From NCBI RefSeq assembly GCF_035818615.1, contig NZ_JAYKZY010000002.1:2668501-2732500 (forward strand): 64,000 nucleotides of DNA, given 5' to 3'. This document shows positions 28,239-37,378 of the stretch, piece by piece. The position numbers were made by a program, and so were the translations under genes. Position 1 is the first letter of the stretch. Every line of letters begins with the position of its first letter. The DNA is from Sphingobium sp. CR2-8 (GTDB lineage Bacteria > Pseudomonadota > Alphaproteobacteria > Sphingomonadales > Sphingomonadaceae). The notes beneath the pieces were generated by a model. That model had not been told where the DNA came from. It worked only from the letters and a program-made list of their open reading frames with translations, and did no database searches.

Positions 28239-29165
28239 CTACAGCTTTCCAAGCGCCCAGAGCAGAACCGATTTCTGGGCATAGATGCGGTTTTCCGCCT
28301 CGTCCCAGATCAGCGATTGCGGGCCGTCTATCACCTCCGCCACGACTTCCTCGCCACGATGGGCGGGCAGGCAGTGCAGGAATTTGGCTTGGCGCTTGGC
28401 CCCGGCCATCAGTTCCGGCGTCACCTGATAGGGCATCATCGCCGCCAGCTTGGCGTCCGCATGGGCCTGCCCCATGGAGATCCAGGTGTCGGTGACGACC
28501 ACGTCCGCGTTCGCCACCGCCTCCGCCGCGTCGCGGGTCAGGGTGATGATCGACCCGGCAGCGCGGGCCGCGTCGGCAAAGGCCGGGTCGGGATCATAGC
28601 CGTCGGGAATGCCCATGCGCACGTCGAACTTGAGCAACCCCGCCGCCTCCACGATCGAGTGGAGAACATTGTTGCCATCGCCCAGCCAGGCCCATTGGCT
28701 GCCCGGCAGCGCCAGCCCATGTTCCACCACGGTCAGCAGGTCGGCGACGATCTGGCACGGATGCGACAGGTCGGTCAGGCCGTTGACGACCGGAACTGTG
28801 GCGTACTGCGCCATTTCCTCGATCTTGGCATGATCGTCCGTACGGATCATGATCGCATCGCACATCCGGCTGAGGACGCGCGCGGTATCGGCGATCGTTT
28901 CGCCCCGGCCGATCTGGCTGGTGGCCCCTTCCAGGATCAGCGACGTGCCGCCCAGCTGGCGGATCGCCATGTCGAAACTGACGCGGGTCCGCGTGCTGTT
29001 CTTTTCGAAGATCATCGCCAGCGTGTGGCCGGCCAGCGGCGCGTCAGCGTCCACCGCGCCCTTGGGCTTGCCCGCCCGTGCGGCCTTCCGGTCGATGGCG
29101 TCGGCGATCATCGCGGCGATCGCGTCGCCGCCCGCGTCGGTTAGATTTAAGAAATGCTTGGTCAT
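28239..29165 (-). CDS. argF: Ornithine carbamoyltransferase
   Basis: The product is 308 residues. It carries the carbamoyl phosphate motif [12 protein letters not shown], then [18 protein letters not shown] and the ornithine-binding [13 protein letters not shown]. It makes citrulline from ornithine and carbamoyl phosphate. GGAGGGGG lies just before ATG 29165, which fixes the start. It is downstream of argD in the same orientation with a repeat in the 118-base gap. Confidence 0.95.
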   Translation of the reverse strand: MTKHFLNLTDAGGDAIAAMIADAIDRKAARAGKPKGAVDADAPLAGHTLAMIFEKNSTRTRVSFDMAIRQLGGTSLILEGATSQIGRGETIADTARVLSRMCDAIMIRTDDHAKIEEMAQYATVPVVNGLTDLSHPCQIVADLLTVVEHGLALPGSQWAWLGDGNNVLHSIVEAAGLLKFDVRMGIPDGYDPDPAFADAARAAGSIITLTRDAAEAVANADVVVTDTWISMGQAHADAKLAAMMPYQVTPELMAGAKRQAKFLHCLPAHRGEEVVAEVIDGPQSLIWDEAENRIYAQKSVLLWALGKL

Positions 29166-29191
29166 GGGTTCCCCCTCCATCTCCCACGCCT

Positions 29192-29266
29192 GTTCGGTTC
29201 GAGTAGCCTTCGAGCTTGTCGAGAAGGCGTATCGAGAACAGTTCTCGACAAGCTCGAACCGAACGG
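29192..29266. repeat. Dispersed inverted repeat between argD and argF
   Basis: CGAGCTTGTCGAGAA (29211-29225) is an exact inverted copy of TTCTCGACAAGCTCG (29242-29256). The outer parts GTTCGGTTCGAG (29192-29203) and CTCGAACCGAAC (29253-29264) pair as well. The same unit occurs between fliQ and fliP, and a half-site-like relative lies after opgH. Confidence 0.9.
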
Positions 29267-29283
29267 GTGTTGGAGATATAGTG

Positions 29284-30480
29284 TCAGGCCGCCTTGGCCT
29301 CGGCGAAGGTCCGCGCGCCCGCGGAAATCTTCTCGATGCATTCGGCGATATGGCTTTCCTCGATGACGAGGGGCGGCAGGATGCGCAGCACATTCTGCCC
29401 GGCCGACACGGCCAGCAGGCCATGATGGTCGCGCAGATGGCCGACGAAGGTGCGGGCGTCATAGCCGTCCTTCATCTTGACGCCCAGCATCAGCCCCATG
29501 CCGCGCACATCCTCGAACATGTCGTCATGATTGGGGATCAGCTGTTCCAGCGCCGCGCGCAGGCGCGCACCCATCGCCGTTACGCGCTCCAGGAAGCCCT
29601 CGGCCAGCACTTCCTCGATCACCGTCAGGCCCACGGCCATGGCGAGCGGGTTGCCGCCATAGGTGGTGCCGTGCGTACCGAAGACCATGCCCTTGGCCGC
29701 TTCCTCGGTCGCGAGGCAGGCGCCCAGCGGGAAGCCTGCGCCGATGCCCTTGGCCACTGCCATGATGTCGGGCGTGATGCCATATTGCTCATGCGCGAAG
29801 AAGGTGCCGGTGCGGGCGTAGCCGCACTGGACCTCGTCCAGGATCAGCAGCAGGCCCCGTTCGTCGCACGCCTTGCGCAGACCGGTCAGGAACGCGGCCG
29901 TCGCGGGGGTGACACCCCCCTCACCCTGCACCGGTTCCAGCAGGAAACCGGCGGTGTTGTCGTCGATCTGCGCCAGCGCGGCGTCGAGGTCGTTGAACGG
30001 CACCACGGTGAAGCCGGGCAGCAGCGGTTCGAAGCCATCGCGCATCTTGGGCTGGCTGGTGGCCGAAATCGTCCCCAGCGTCCGCCCATGGAAGGCGTTG
30101 TCGAAGCTGATGATCTTGTGCCGATGGGCATTGCCATTGGCATAATGATAGCGGCGCGCGGTCTTGATCGCGCACTCGACCGCTTCCGCACCCGAATTGG
30201 TGAAGAAGACGGTGTCGGCGAACGTATTGTCGACCAGCTTCTGCGCGAACTGCTCGCCCAGTGGCATGCCGTAGAGGTTCGACACATGCATCAGCGTCGC
30301 GGCCTGATCGGCGATCGCCTTGACCAGCTTGGGATGGCCATGGCCGAGCAGATTGACCGCAATGCCGCTGGCAAAGTCGAGATAACGCTCGCCGCGCTCG
30401 CCGATCAGATAACAGCCCTCGCCTCGCACCGGACGGACATCGCACCGGGGGTAAACGGGCATGAGCGGCGTAATCGACAT
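29284..30480 (-). CDS. argD: Acetylornithine aminotransferase
   Basis: A class III PLP aminotransferase of 398 residues. It has [61 protein letters not shown] and the PLP-lysine region [19 protein letters not shown]. It acts in arginine synthesis (and can act in lysine synthesis as DapC). ATG 30480 has AAGGGAAGG upstream and begins the family N-terminus. Confidence 0.94.
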   Translation of the reverse strand: MSITPLMPVYPRCDVRPVRGEGCYLIGERGERYLDFASGIAVNLLGHGHPKLVKAIADQAATLMHVSNLYGMPLGEQFAQKLVDNTFADTVFFTNSGAEAVECAIKTARRYHYANGNAHRHKIISFDNAFHGRTLGTISATSQPKMRDGFEPLLPGFTVVPFNDLDAALAQIDDNTAGFLLEPVQGEGGVTPATAAFLTGLRKACDERGLLLILDEVQCGYARTGTFFAHEQYGITPDIMAVAKGIGAGFPLGACLATEEAAKGMVFGTHGTTYGGNPLAMAVGLTVIEEVLAEGFLERVTAMGARLRAALEQLIPNHDDMFEDVRGMGLMLGVKMKDGYDARTFVGHLRDHHGLLAVSAGQNVLRILPPLVIEESHIAECIEKISAGARTFAEAKAA

Positions 30481-30591
30481 GGGCCTTCCCTTTCTGGGTG
30501 ATGCTGCGCGTCCTGTGCGCATTGGAAAACATTCTGAAGCCGGCTGAAACAGCCGATGGCTCGCAGAATGCGAAACTTAAGTGTAGAACGC

Positions 30592-30618
30592 AAAAAAGGC
30601 GGCCCCCGCCGGGCCGCC
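30592..30618 (-). terminator. Rho-independent terminator of the fliD-fliS unit
   Basis: On the minus strand GGCGGCCC (30618-30611) pairs with GGGCCGCC (30605-30598) over a 5-base loop and is followed by TTTTTT (30597-30592). It lies 75 bases after the fliS stop. The rest of 30481-30690 shows no gene. Confidence 0.9.
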
Positions 30619-30692
30619 CTTATGCGAGTGCCGCCTATACAGGGGGCATGTTTGGGGCGCAACCCCGCCCGAACGGGCGGTCGCGCCGTTCC

Positions 30693-31091
30693 TTAACGCC
30701 CGATCTGGGTCCAGGCTTCGGCGATCTCCGCGACGATGGCATGCGCCTGATCGACCGGCTCTGCCGACCGTTCCTTGGCACCGACCAGCAACAGGCGACG
30801 GGCTTCACGATAGATTTGCGCCAGACCGACCGCAATATCGCCGCCCTTGTCGAAATCCAGGCTCGATTCGAGCGCGAACAGGATCGACATGGCCCGCGCC
30901 TGCTTGTCCGACACCTTGACCCGGTCGCCATGGCGTTCGGCCAGCGCCGCCGCTTCCAGCGCCTGGAGCAGTTCGTCGAACAGGATCTTAACCAATGCGT
31001 GCGGCGTCGCGCCTTCGGTACGGCTGCCCGAATGGACCGCTGCGTAGCGGCGTGCCGCGCTGGCGCCTGCATAACCCTGATTATAGAACAT
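30693..31091 (-). CDS. fliS: Flagellar export chaperone FliS
   Basis: The product is 132 residues, all helical in look. FliS features: N-terminal YNQGYAGASAARRY, TPHALVKILFDELLQALEAA, ALESSLDFDKGGDIAVGLAQIYREARRLLL. It binds the flagellin C-terminus in the cytoplasm and prevents early polymerisation. It follows fliD by 15 bases and precedes a strong terminator. Confidence 0.9.
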   Translation of the reverse strand: MFYNQGYAGASAARRYAAVHSGSRTEGATPHALVKILFDELLQALEAAALAERHGDRVKVSDKQARAMSILFALESSLDFDKGGDIAVGLAQIYREARRLLLVGAKERSAEPVDQAHAIVAEIAEAWTQIGR

Positions 31092-31106
31092 CGTTTGCGT
31101 CCCAGA

Positions 31107-32495
31107 TTAATTGTTGCTGTTGTTCCAGACCTTGATCTGCTGTTCGAGGTAACTTTTCGTCGCGTTCAGCGCGGACAGCCGCGTTTCCATCGCCGAGTAG
31201 ATTTTGGTCAGATGATCTTCGTAATTGGTCATCTTCTCGTCCAGATCCTCCAGCTGCTTGGCAAAGTCGCTGGACAGCGCCTCGTAGCGCTTCTGGGCGG
31301 ATTTGAGCGGACCGTCGTCCTTTTCGATATTGTCGCGGACGCTGTCCATCAGCTTGGACAGGCCGAGGCTGGTCGTGGACGCCGTCGGGTTCACCATGTT
31401 GGCGATGCCTTCCGGGTCCGCTTCCATCGCCGACGCCAGGCGTGCCGTATCCAGCTTCAGCGTACCGTCGCGGTTGGTCGCGACGCCGATGTCGGCCAGC
31501 GTCCGGTATGTGCCGGTCGCCGACAGCTGAGTCGATGTGATCGCGGCCAGCTGACGCTTCATGTCGCGCACGCCTGCTTCCCCGTTCAGCACGCCCGCGC
31601 TGGACGAGTCCGCGCCGGTCGCCGTCGCGGTGTTCAGCGCCTTCATCAGCGTGTTGTAGGCGTCGACAAATTCCTTGAGCAGATCGGACAGACCGGCTGT
31701 GGGCTGGCTCATGGACAGGTTGACGTTTGTACCCGGCGACGCCTTGTTCAGGTCGATCCGCAGATAGGGGATCGCGTCATCCACCGTGTTGCTGGCATAT
31801 TCATAGGCGACGCCGTCCAGCGTGATCTTGGCATTCTGCGCGCTCGACGTGCTGGCAAAGTTCATGCCGCCCAGGATGCTGCCGCTGTCGTTGGCGCTGG
31901 TGCTGATCGTGAAATCCTTGGCCGCGCCGGTTTCGCCCTTGAAGACGAGCCGGGTGCCCTGCGTATCGGTGACGACCCGCGCCGTCACGCCGGTGTCGCC
32001 GGCATTGATGGCGGCGGCCAGGCCGGCGAATGTGTTGTTGGTCGAATTGAGCGTGATGGTGGTCGCTACGCCCGCCGCATTGGTGATGGTGAAGCTGCCG
32101 TTGCCGATCACCGTGCTGCCCGTCGCACCACTTGTGGCACCGGACGAATAGACGCGGGCGGTGGCGAGCTGCTCCACGGTGAGCTGGGCCGGCAGGCCCT
32201 TGGGGCTGCCGCCGCTCAGCAGCGTCACTGATGCGATGCTGGGATCGTTGGACGATGCCGTGCCGGTATAGGCCGCGCCGGAGAGCACTTCGGTCAGGGC
32301 GTCGGCAAAGGTGTTGAGCGAACTCATGGCGGAAGCCAACGCGGAAACGCGCGAGGTGTTGAGCGATTGACGACCGGTGATGGCGGCCTGTTTCGGCTCG
32401 CGGGTCGCGGCCACCAGGTTGGTCACCAACGCCTGGGTGTCGATACCCGACCCTGCGTTGAGTGCCTTCAATACGCTGTTGCCTACGGTGGTCAT
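31107..32495 (-). CDS. fliD: Flagellar filament cap protein FliD
   Basis: The product is 462 residues. The N-terminal domain starts with GSGIDTQALVTNLVAATREPKQAAITGRQ, typical FliD_N. The C-terminal FliD_C region includes GLSDLLKEFVDAYNTLMKALN and ends with YEDHLTKIYSAMETRLSALNATKSYLEQQIKVWN. It caps the growing filament and folds incoming flagellin. ATG 32495 has AAGGAAGG upstream. A sigma-28 type promoter lies 22 bases before the start. Confidence 0.93.
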   Translation of the reverse strand: MTTVGNSVLKALNAGSGIDTQALVTNLVAATREPKQAAITGRQSLNTSRVSALASAMSSLNTFADALTEVLSGAAYTGTASSNDPSIASVTLLSGGSPKGLPAQLTVEQLATARVYSSGATSGATGSTVIGNGSFTITNAAGVATTITLNSTNNTFAGLAAAINAGDTGVTARVVTDTQGTRLVFKGETGAAKDFTISTSANDSGSILGGMNFASTSSAQNAKITLDGVAYEYASNTVDDAIPYLRIDLNKASPGTNVNLSMSQPTAGLSDLLKEFVDAYNTLMKALNTATATGADSSSAGVLNGEAGVRDMKRQLAAITSTQLSATGTYRTLADIGVATNRDGTLKLDTARLASAMEADPEGIANMVNPTASTTSLGLSKLMDSVRDNIEKDDGPLKSAQKRYEALSSDFAKQLEDLDEKMTNYEDHLTKIYSAMETRLSALNATKSYLEQQIKVWNNSNN

Positions 32496-32516
32496 TCGCC
32501 TTCCTTTCAAGGGGAT

Positions 32517-32543
32517 AGAACGGCGCTAGCGACAAGACCTTTA
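32517..32543 (-). promoter_or_regulatory. Sigma-28 (FliA) type promoter of fliD-fliS
   Basis: On the minus strand TAAA (32543-32540), a 15-base spacer, then GCCGTTCT (32524-32517). The general FliA consensus is TAAA-N15-GCCGATAA. The same CTAAAG-N14-GCCGT pattern stands before fliC and the unknown gene upstream. The predicted transcript start would be a few bases before the ribosome site. Confidence 0.75.
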
Positions 32544-32620
32544 GGAATGATTTTTTGCGGCCGCCTTTGTGCGCCAGCCCTATCGACGGACGCCCCGGCA
32601 ATGTCGGACCATGGCTGCGA

Positions 32621-33068
32621 TCAGCGGACGGGCGTGACGACCTGATCCACCGTGCCGCGCGCGACCCGCGCATGCGCGGCGTGGGCGTAGGACGCCCGTT
32701 CCACGATGCGCCTGGCCAGCACGGCGGCATGTTCGACCGCTTCCTTGCTGGCGGGGGAGCGGCACCAGCACCATGGGGCGCGGGATCATGGCCTGGATCG
32801 CGCCCGCCGCATCGTCCACGCTGCTGGTTGCGGATTGCAGGCCAGCCAGAATATCCGCGATCTGGGCATGGATTTCGGCATATTCCGCGACGCTGGCAAC
32901 GTCTTCGTCCACGACCACGCCTTGCGCAGGCGCCTGCGCCGACTGCTGCACGGGCGCCTGGGTGGAACGGCTGGCCGCCACGGGCTGCACGGCCTGGACG
33001 GGCGATGCGGCACGCACGGCGGTCCTGTCGACCGGCGTCAGTTCGCTTCTCGATACATAATCGTTCAT
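32621..33068 (-). pseudogene. Small flagellar-regulon protein of unknown function, frameshifted in a G5/C5 run
   Basis: From ATG 33068 (MNDYVSRSELTPVDRTA) the frame is good through a Gln/Ala/Pro-rich low-complexity part (residues about 18-55), then EYAEIHAQIADILAGLQS and IQAMIPRPMVLVPLP. At the G run 32753-32757 (C run on the coding strand) the frame is lost. Removing one base restores ASKEAVEHAAVLARRIVERA...VDQVVTPVR with a stop at 32621, about 148 residues in all. I recognise no family; it is not FlaG-like. It is soluble, with no signal peptide. A sigma-28 site stands 34 bases before its start, so a late flagellar role is likely. The indel may be real or a sequencing error. Confidence 0.65.
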
Positions 33069-33102
33069 TGACGCACCATCATAATGCATCCCCAATGACA
33101 GG

Positions 33103-33129
33103 ATTACGGCCGGGCGCAGATAAACTTTA
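33103..33129 (-). promoter_or_regulatory. Sigma-28 (FliA) type promoter inside the end of the glycosyltransferase gene
   Basis: On the minus strand TAAA (33129-33126), a 15-base spacer, then GCCGTAAT (33110-33103). The -10 element overlaps the stop codon of the upstream GT87 gene. It points at the small unknown gene starting at 33068. Confidence 0.75.
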
Positions 33130-34291
33130 GGCGACGCCGCAATTTTTTTTTACGGGCAGCCAGATGCACCGCCACGATGATGGGGATCAGGCCCGGCCCC
33201 GGCACGCCCACCATGCCTGCAACCAGCTGCAGCAGCGGCAGAAAGAAGACGAGAAGCGGCATTATCCTCTCCTGCCCCACCGCCAGCGCCAGCACCGCCA
33301 TCGAGGCGAAGGACAGCGTGTCGTAGGACAGCATATAGGGTGTGGCCGACATGGCGCAGGCCAGGAACAGTAGGTTGGCCGACAGATCGGTCGCTGCGGG
33401 GCGCTGGCGGAAACGCCACCAGACGAGCGTCGCTGCGAACAGCGCGAGCACCATCTGCAACCCGCTCGCCAGCGGCACGGCGACGCCGACGACGCGCAGG
33501 TTCATGAACAGGGTCGCCATGAACGGGCCTGCCAGATGATCCGGGTCGCTCAACACCAGCGACTGGTTGGCGATGCCCGTTTCCCCATAGATGCGCCAGA
33601 TATCGACGCCCCAGATCAGCGCAACGATCGCCGCCAGCGTCAGGCTGGAAAGGGCGGCGGCGGCAAAGGCGCGCCAGTTGCGCGTGGACAGGAACAGGAC
33701 GGGAAAGAGCAGGCCCAGTTGCGGCTTGACCAGCAACAGGCCGACCAGTGCGCCCGCCAGCCAGGGACGGCTGTCGCGCCAGCGCAGCACGGACAGGATG
33801 ATCGCGGCGGCGAACAGGGCGAACTGGCCGGACATGACGCCCAGCAGCGCGGCGGGCGAGGCCAGCAGAAGCGCCGTAATCCGCCACTTTGCGTCGGTCA
33901 GCGATGCCGTCCAGGGGCGCAGCGCAACAGCGAAAGCGACAGTTCCACACATAGTCCACAGCGCCAGCGCGGGTAGATAGGGCAGCAGGCCAAAGGGCGC
34001 GGCGACCAGCATCGCGACCGGCGGATAGGACCAGAGCTGCCCCGGATAACCGGCCCCCACGATCGGCCCCAGCGCCGCGATATAGGTGTCTAACTCGTAG
34101 TATCTTTCGGGGTTCGCTTCCCACGCCGCGCGGCCGTACATCCAGATGTTGAGGAAGTCGCGCCCTACCACCAGAGACGTGCCGTCGCGCGGCATCCCCT
34201 GCCCCGGCGTCAGCGTGAACAGATAGGCGGGAACAAAGACCAGCAGCAGCAGGCCCGCCCCGACCCACAGGATACGCAGCCGGTCGGCCAT
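33104..34291 (-). CDS. GT87-type (DUF2029) polytopic membrane glycosyltransferase
   Basis: The product is 395 residues with about ten transmembrane helices. The first large loop holds GRDFLNIWMYGRAAWEANPERYY and then GQLWSYPPVAMLVAAPFGLLPYL, which match the GT-C fold polyprenyl-mannose-type glycosyltransferases of family 87 (aspartate in the first loop as catalytic candidate). It would move a sugar from a polyprenyl-phosphate donor on the periplasmic side. It starts five bases after the flhB stop, so it appears to be the last gene of the long flagellar operon. An A9 run near the 3' end (33148-33156) is a possible indel spot, though the frame reads through. Confidence 0.8.
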   Translation of the reverse strand: MADRLRILWVGAGLLLLVFVPAYLFTLTPGQGMPRDGTSLVVGRDFLNIWMYGRAAWEANPERYYELDTYIAALGPIVGAGYPGQLWSYPPVAMLVAAPFGLLPYLPALALWTMCGTVAFAVALRPWTASLTDAKWRITALLLASPAALLGVMSGQFALFAAAIILSVLRWRDSRPWLAGALVGLLLVKPQLGLLFPVLFLSTRNWRAFAAAALSSLTLAAIVALIWGVDIWRIYGETGIANQSLVLSDPDHLAGPFMATLFMNLRVVGVAVPLASGLQMVLALFAATLVWWRFRQRPAATDLSANLLFLACAMSATPYMLSYDTLSFASMAVLALAVGQERIMPLLVFFLPLLQLVAGMVGVPGPGLIPIIVAVHLAARKKKLRRRLKFICARP

Positions 34292-34296
34292 GCCGC

Positions 34297-35433
34297 CTAT
34301 TGCTTCCGCCCGTCGGCGTCGAAGCGCAGGTCGTCGGGCACGGTGATGAAGGGGCGATCCATTTCGCTCGCCATCTTGTTTTCCACCCGGAATACGAAGG
34401 CGAGGACCGTCGCCACCGCCATATATAGCCCTTCGTTGACGATCTGGCCGGGGCGGGACGTGAAATAGACGGCGCGCGCCAATTCGGGATATTGGAGGAC
34501 GGGCACGCTATTCTGGTCCGCCAGTTCGCGGATCGACGCGGCGATCGCATCGCACCCGCGCGCGACCACGACCGGTGCGGCGTCCACGCCGGGCTTGTAG
34601 CGCAGCGCGACCGCGAAATGGGTGGGGTTGGTGATGATGACGCTGGCTTCGGCCACCGCCTGCCGCGTCGAGCCGTTCAGCACCTCGAACTGGCGGCGGC
34701 GGATCTGGCCCTTCACCTCGGGCGATCCTTCGCTTTCCTTATGCTCGTCCTTGATCTCCTGCTTGCTCATGCCCAGCCGTTTGGCGCGCTGCATGATCTG
34801 TGCGGGCACGTCGATGCCCGCGATCAGGAACAGGCCGCCCGCCATGATGAGGCAGGTCAGGATGAAGAGGTTGCCCAGGTCCGCCATGGCGGGCGCGACG
34901 CCCATCTTCCCCAGCGCCGTGATCTGCGTCAGCCGATCCCAGATGAACCAGATGCCGATGCTGCCGAGCAGGCCGATCTTGGCGATGGATTTCACCAGTT
35001 CGACCAGGCCCTGCGTCCCGAAAATCTTCTTGAGACCGGCGGCGGGGTTCATCTTCGACGCCTTGGGCGCGAAGGCGCCGGGGCGAAAGCCGAGCGAGCC
35101 CAGCAACGCCGGGGCGGCAATCGCGGCGATGAAGGTCGCCAGCATCACGCCCGCAGCGGGTATGGCGATCGTGCCCAGCAGTTCGGCCCCGCGCGCAGCA
35201 GGCGAGAAGTCGATAATGTCCTCCCGCCGGAAGCGCAGCGCATCGCTCAGCATGTCGGAGAGCGCGTCGATCAGCGACGGGCCGGTGATCGCCAGCCAGG
35301 CGATGCCTGCCATCACCACCAGCGCCGTGCCCAGTTCGCGCGACTGGAGGATGTCGCCCTTCTTGGCGGCGTCATCCAGCTTCTTCTGGGTCGGTTTTTC
35401 GGTCTTTTCGCCGCCGCCGGGACTGTCCGCCAT
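34297..35433 (-). CDS. flhB: Flagellar type III export switch protein FlhB
   Basis: The product is 378 residues. Four membrane helices in the first 220 residues are followed by the cytoplasmic domain with the autocleavage motif NPTH in VIITNPTHFAVALRYKPG. It belongs to the export gate and switches substrate class from rod/hook to filament after hook completion. It starts three bases after the fliR stop. Confidence 0.97.
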   Translation of the reverse strand: MADSPGGGEKTEKPTQKKLDDAAKKGDILQSRELGTALVVMAGIAWLAITGPSLIDALSDMLSDALRFRREDIIDFSPAARGAELLGTIAIPAAGVMLATFIAAIAAPALLGSLGFRPGAFAPKASKMNPAAGLKKIFGTQGLVELVKSIAKIGLLGSIGIWFIWDRLTQITALGKMGVAPAMADLGNLFILTCLIMAGGLFLIAGIDVPAQIMQRAKRLGMSKQEIKDEHKESEGSPEVKGQIRRRQFEVLNGSTRQAVAEASVIITNPTHFAVALRYKPGVDAAPVVVARGCDAIAASIRELADQNSVPVLQYPELARAVYFTSRPGQIVNEGLYMAVATVLAFVFRVENKMASEMDRPFITVPDDLRFDADGRKQ

Positions 35434-35436
35434 GGC

Positions 35437-36219
35437 TCAGCGTCCTTCCGCGATCATCTGGGCCTGCTCCAGGCCCGCCTTGAGCGAGGCCGTCATGCCC
35501 TCGGCCATGATCGGCGCGGCGATCGCGAGCAGGACGAGACCCGCCATCATCGCGACGGGGATGCCGACCGCAAACAGGTTGAGCGAGGGCGCGGCGCGCG
35601 CCAGCATGCCCATGACGATCTGCACCAGCACCAACGCGAAAGCGACCGGCAGCGCAACGGTGACGCCCGCCCCCAGCAGCGATCCGCCGAACGATATCAG
35701 CCGCCAGATCGTATCGTTGGACAGGATGCCCGCGCCCGGCGGGATCGCCTGGTAACTTTGCACGACGAAGCTGGCGAGCAGCAGATGGCCGTCCATGCCC
35801 AGCAACAGGAAGGTGGCGAGGATGGACAGGAAGGTGCCCACCACCTGGGTCGACTGGCCCGACGAGGGATCGACCATCGCCGCGAAGTTGAGGCCCATCG
35901 CGGTGCCGATCGTCTCCCCCGCGACGAAGGCGGCGGCGTAGCCGATCTGGACTGCGAAGCCGAGCGCCAGGCCCGCCATGACTTCGCCCGCGACCATCAT
36001 CACGCCTTCGAAACTGGCGACGCCGTCCTGCGGCAGGGTGATGGTCACGCTGTTGAGCGCGGCGAGGCCCAGCGCCAGGCTGAGGATCAGGCGCAGTTGC
36101 AGCGGCACGGCGGGCGCGCCGAAGACCGGTGCGGCGATGAAGGCCGCGCCCGGCCGGATCATGGCGATCAGCCAGATCCAAAGCTGGTTTTCGACCCCGG
36201 CGAAGCCCGGCGCGATCAT
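35437..36219 (-). CDS. fliR: Flagellar export gate protein FliR
   Basis: The product is 260 residues, six hydrophobic segments. It matches FliR by its start (NQLWIWLIAMIRPGAAFIAAPVFG), by GEVMAGLALGFAVQIGYAAAFVAGETIGTAMGLNFA, and by LPVAFALVLVQIVMGMLARAAPSLNLFAVGIPV. It forms the membrane export gate with FliP and FliQ. It lies between fliQ (13-base gap) and flhB. Confidence 0.95.
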   Translation of the reverse strand: MIAPGFAGVENQLWIWLIAMIRPGAAFIAAPVFGAPAVPLQLRLILSLALGLAALNSVTITLPQDGVASFEGVMMVAGEVMAGLALGFAVQIGYAAAFVAGETIGTAMGLNFAAMVDPSSGQSTQVVGTFLSILATFLLLGMDGHLLLASFVVQSYQAIPPGAGILSNDTIWRLISFGGSLLGAGVTVALPVAFALVLVQIVMGMLARAAPSLNLFAVGIPVAMMAGLVLLAIAAPIMAEGMTASLKAGLEQAQMIAEGR

Positions 36220-36232
36220 GGCCGCCTCATGC

Positions 36233-36505
36233 TCACTGGAGCAGGTCCGGGATGCGTTCGAAGATTTCGCGGGTGAAGTCGGCGATCAGCACCATGATCG
36301 ATCCGCCGAACAGCGCCAGCATGCCGCCTACGACGATGATCTTGGGAATGAAGCTCAACGTCTGTTCGTTGATCGAGGTCGCCGCCTGCACCATGCCGAT
36401 GATGAGGCCCGCGATCAGCGCCGGGATCAGCACGGGCGCGGCGGCAAGCGCCGTGATCCACAGCGCCTGCTGCGCCAATCCTAGGAAGAAATCGGCATTT
36501 TCCAT
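36233..36505 (-). CDS. fliQ: Flagellar export gate protein FliQ
   Basis: The product is 90 residues with two membrane helices. The signature is PVLIPALIAGLIIGMVQAATSINEQTLSFIPKI. It is one of the FliPQR core gate subunits. A 105-base gap with an inverted repeat separates it from fliP upstream. Confidence 0.95.
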   Translation of the reverse strand: MENADFFLGLAQQALWITALAAAPVLIPALIAGLIIGMVQAATSINEQTLSFIPKIIVVGGMLALFGGSIMVLIADFTREIFERIPDLLQ

Positions 36506-36523
36506 GGGACTATATTTCCCATT

Positions 36524-36590
36524 CCGTTCGGTTCGAGCCTGTCGAGAACGCAGCCTGGTGCATGGTTCTCGACAAGCTCGAACTGAACGG
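36524..36590. repeat. Dispersed inverted repeat between fliP and fliQ
   Basis: Arms of 26 bases (36524-36549 and 36565-36590) match in 24 of 26 positions around a 15-base loop. The arms begin and end CCGTTCGG / TGAACGG, and the inner part is GTCGAGAAC / GTTCTCGAC. It is the same family as the repeat between argD and argF. Confidence 0.92.
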
Positions 36591-36610
36591 ATGTGGGAGC
36601 AGGTGGCGGC

Positions 36611-37378
36611 TCATGTCGCGAAAGACCCCGCCAGCGACCCCATGGTCAGCGCCCAGCCGTCCACTAGCACGAACAGCAGCAGTTTGAACGGCATGGATAT
36701 GATGGTGGGCGACAGCATCATCATGCCGAGCGCCATCAGCGTGGACGCGACGACCAGATCGATGATGAGGAAGGGCAGGAAGATCATGAAGCCGATCTGG
36801 AACGCCGTCTTCAATTCGCTGGTGACGAAGGCGGGCAGCAGGATCGTGAAAGGGATGTCGTCGGGCGTGCGGAAAGCCGGCGCCTTGGCGAGGTTCTGGA
36901 ACAGCTTGAGGTCGCTTTCGCGGGTCTGCTTGGCCATGAAGCCGTGCAGCACCTTGCCAGACCGGCCAACCGCTTCCTCGATGCTGATCTGACCCTTGCC
37001 ATAAGGGTCGAAGGCCTGGGCGTTGATCGCGTCGATCGCGGGGCGCATCACGAACAGGGAGAGGAAGAGGGTGAGGCCGACCAGCACCTGGTTAGGCGGG
37101 GTCTGTTGCAGGCCCAGCGCCTGACGCAGCAGCGACAGGACTATGATGATGCGGGTGAAGCTGGTCATCATGAGCACGAGCGACGGCAGCACCGTCAGCA
37201 GGCTCATCAGGACGAGGATTTGCAGGCTGAGCGAGAGCGATCGGCCGTCGCCCGAAATCTGCCCCATGGCACGGCTCAGCGCGCCGCCATTGTCGACCGG
37301 CGGGGCGGCGGCGGGCGCGGCCTGCGCGAAGGCGGGGACGGTGAAGAGGATGAGGGCTGCGAACGCTAAAATCGTCAT
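36611..37378 (-). CDS. fliP: Flagellar export gate protein FliP
   Basis: The product is 255 residues. A signal-like N-terminus ([20 protein letters not shown]) is usual for FliP. Then come [39 protein letters not shown], then [36 protein letters not shown] and [11 protein letters not shown] 37378 is chosen because upstream in-frame codons translate a dispersed DNA repeat (37379 onward) rather than family sequence. There is no strong Shine-Dalgarno sequence, perhaps because the repeat sits there. Confidence 0.93.
   Translation of the reverse strand: MTILAFAALILFTVPAFAQAAPAAAPPVDNGGALSRAMGQISGDGRSLSLSLQILVLMSLLTVLPSLVLMMTSFTRIIIVLSLLRQALGLQQTPPNQVLVGLTLFLSLFVMRPAIDAINAQAFDPYGKGQISIEEAVGRSGKVLHGFMAKQTRESDLKLFQNLAKAPAFRTPDDIPFTILLPAFVTSELKTAFQIGFMIFLPFLIIDLVVASTLMALGMMMLSPTIISMPFKLLLFVLVDGWALTMGSLAGSFAT

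Noticed and set aside
32621..33068. FlaG identity for the small gene upstream of fliD
   Set aside because: Position would fit FlaG, but the C-terminal FlaG pattern is absent in either frame.
34492..36276. 594-codon plus-strand open frame opposite flhB and fliR
   Set aside because: Shadow frame with biased His/Arg/Gln composition; the flagellar genes on the minus strand are clear.
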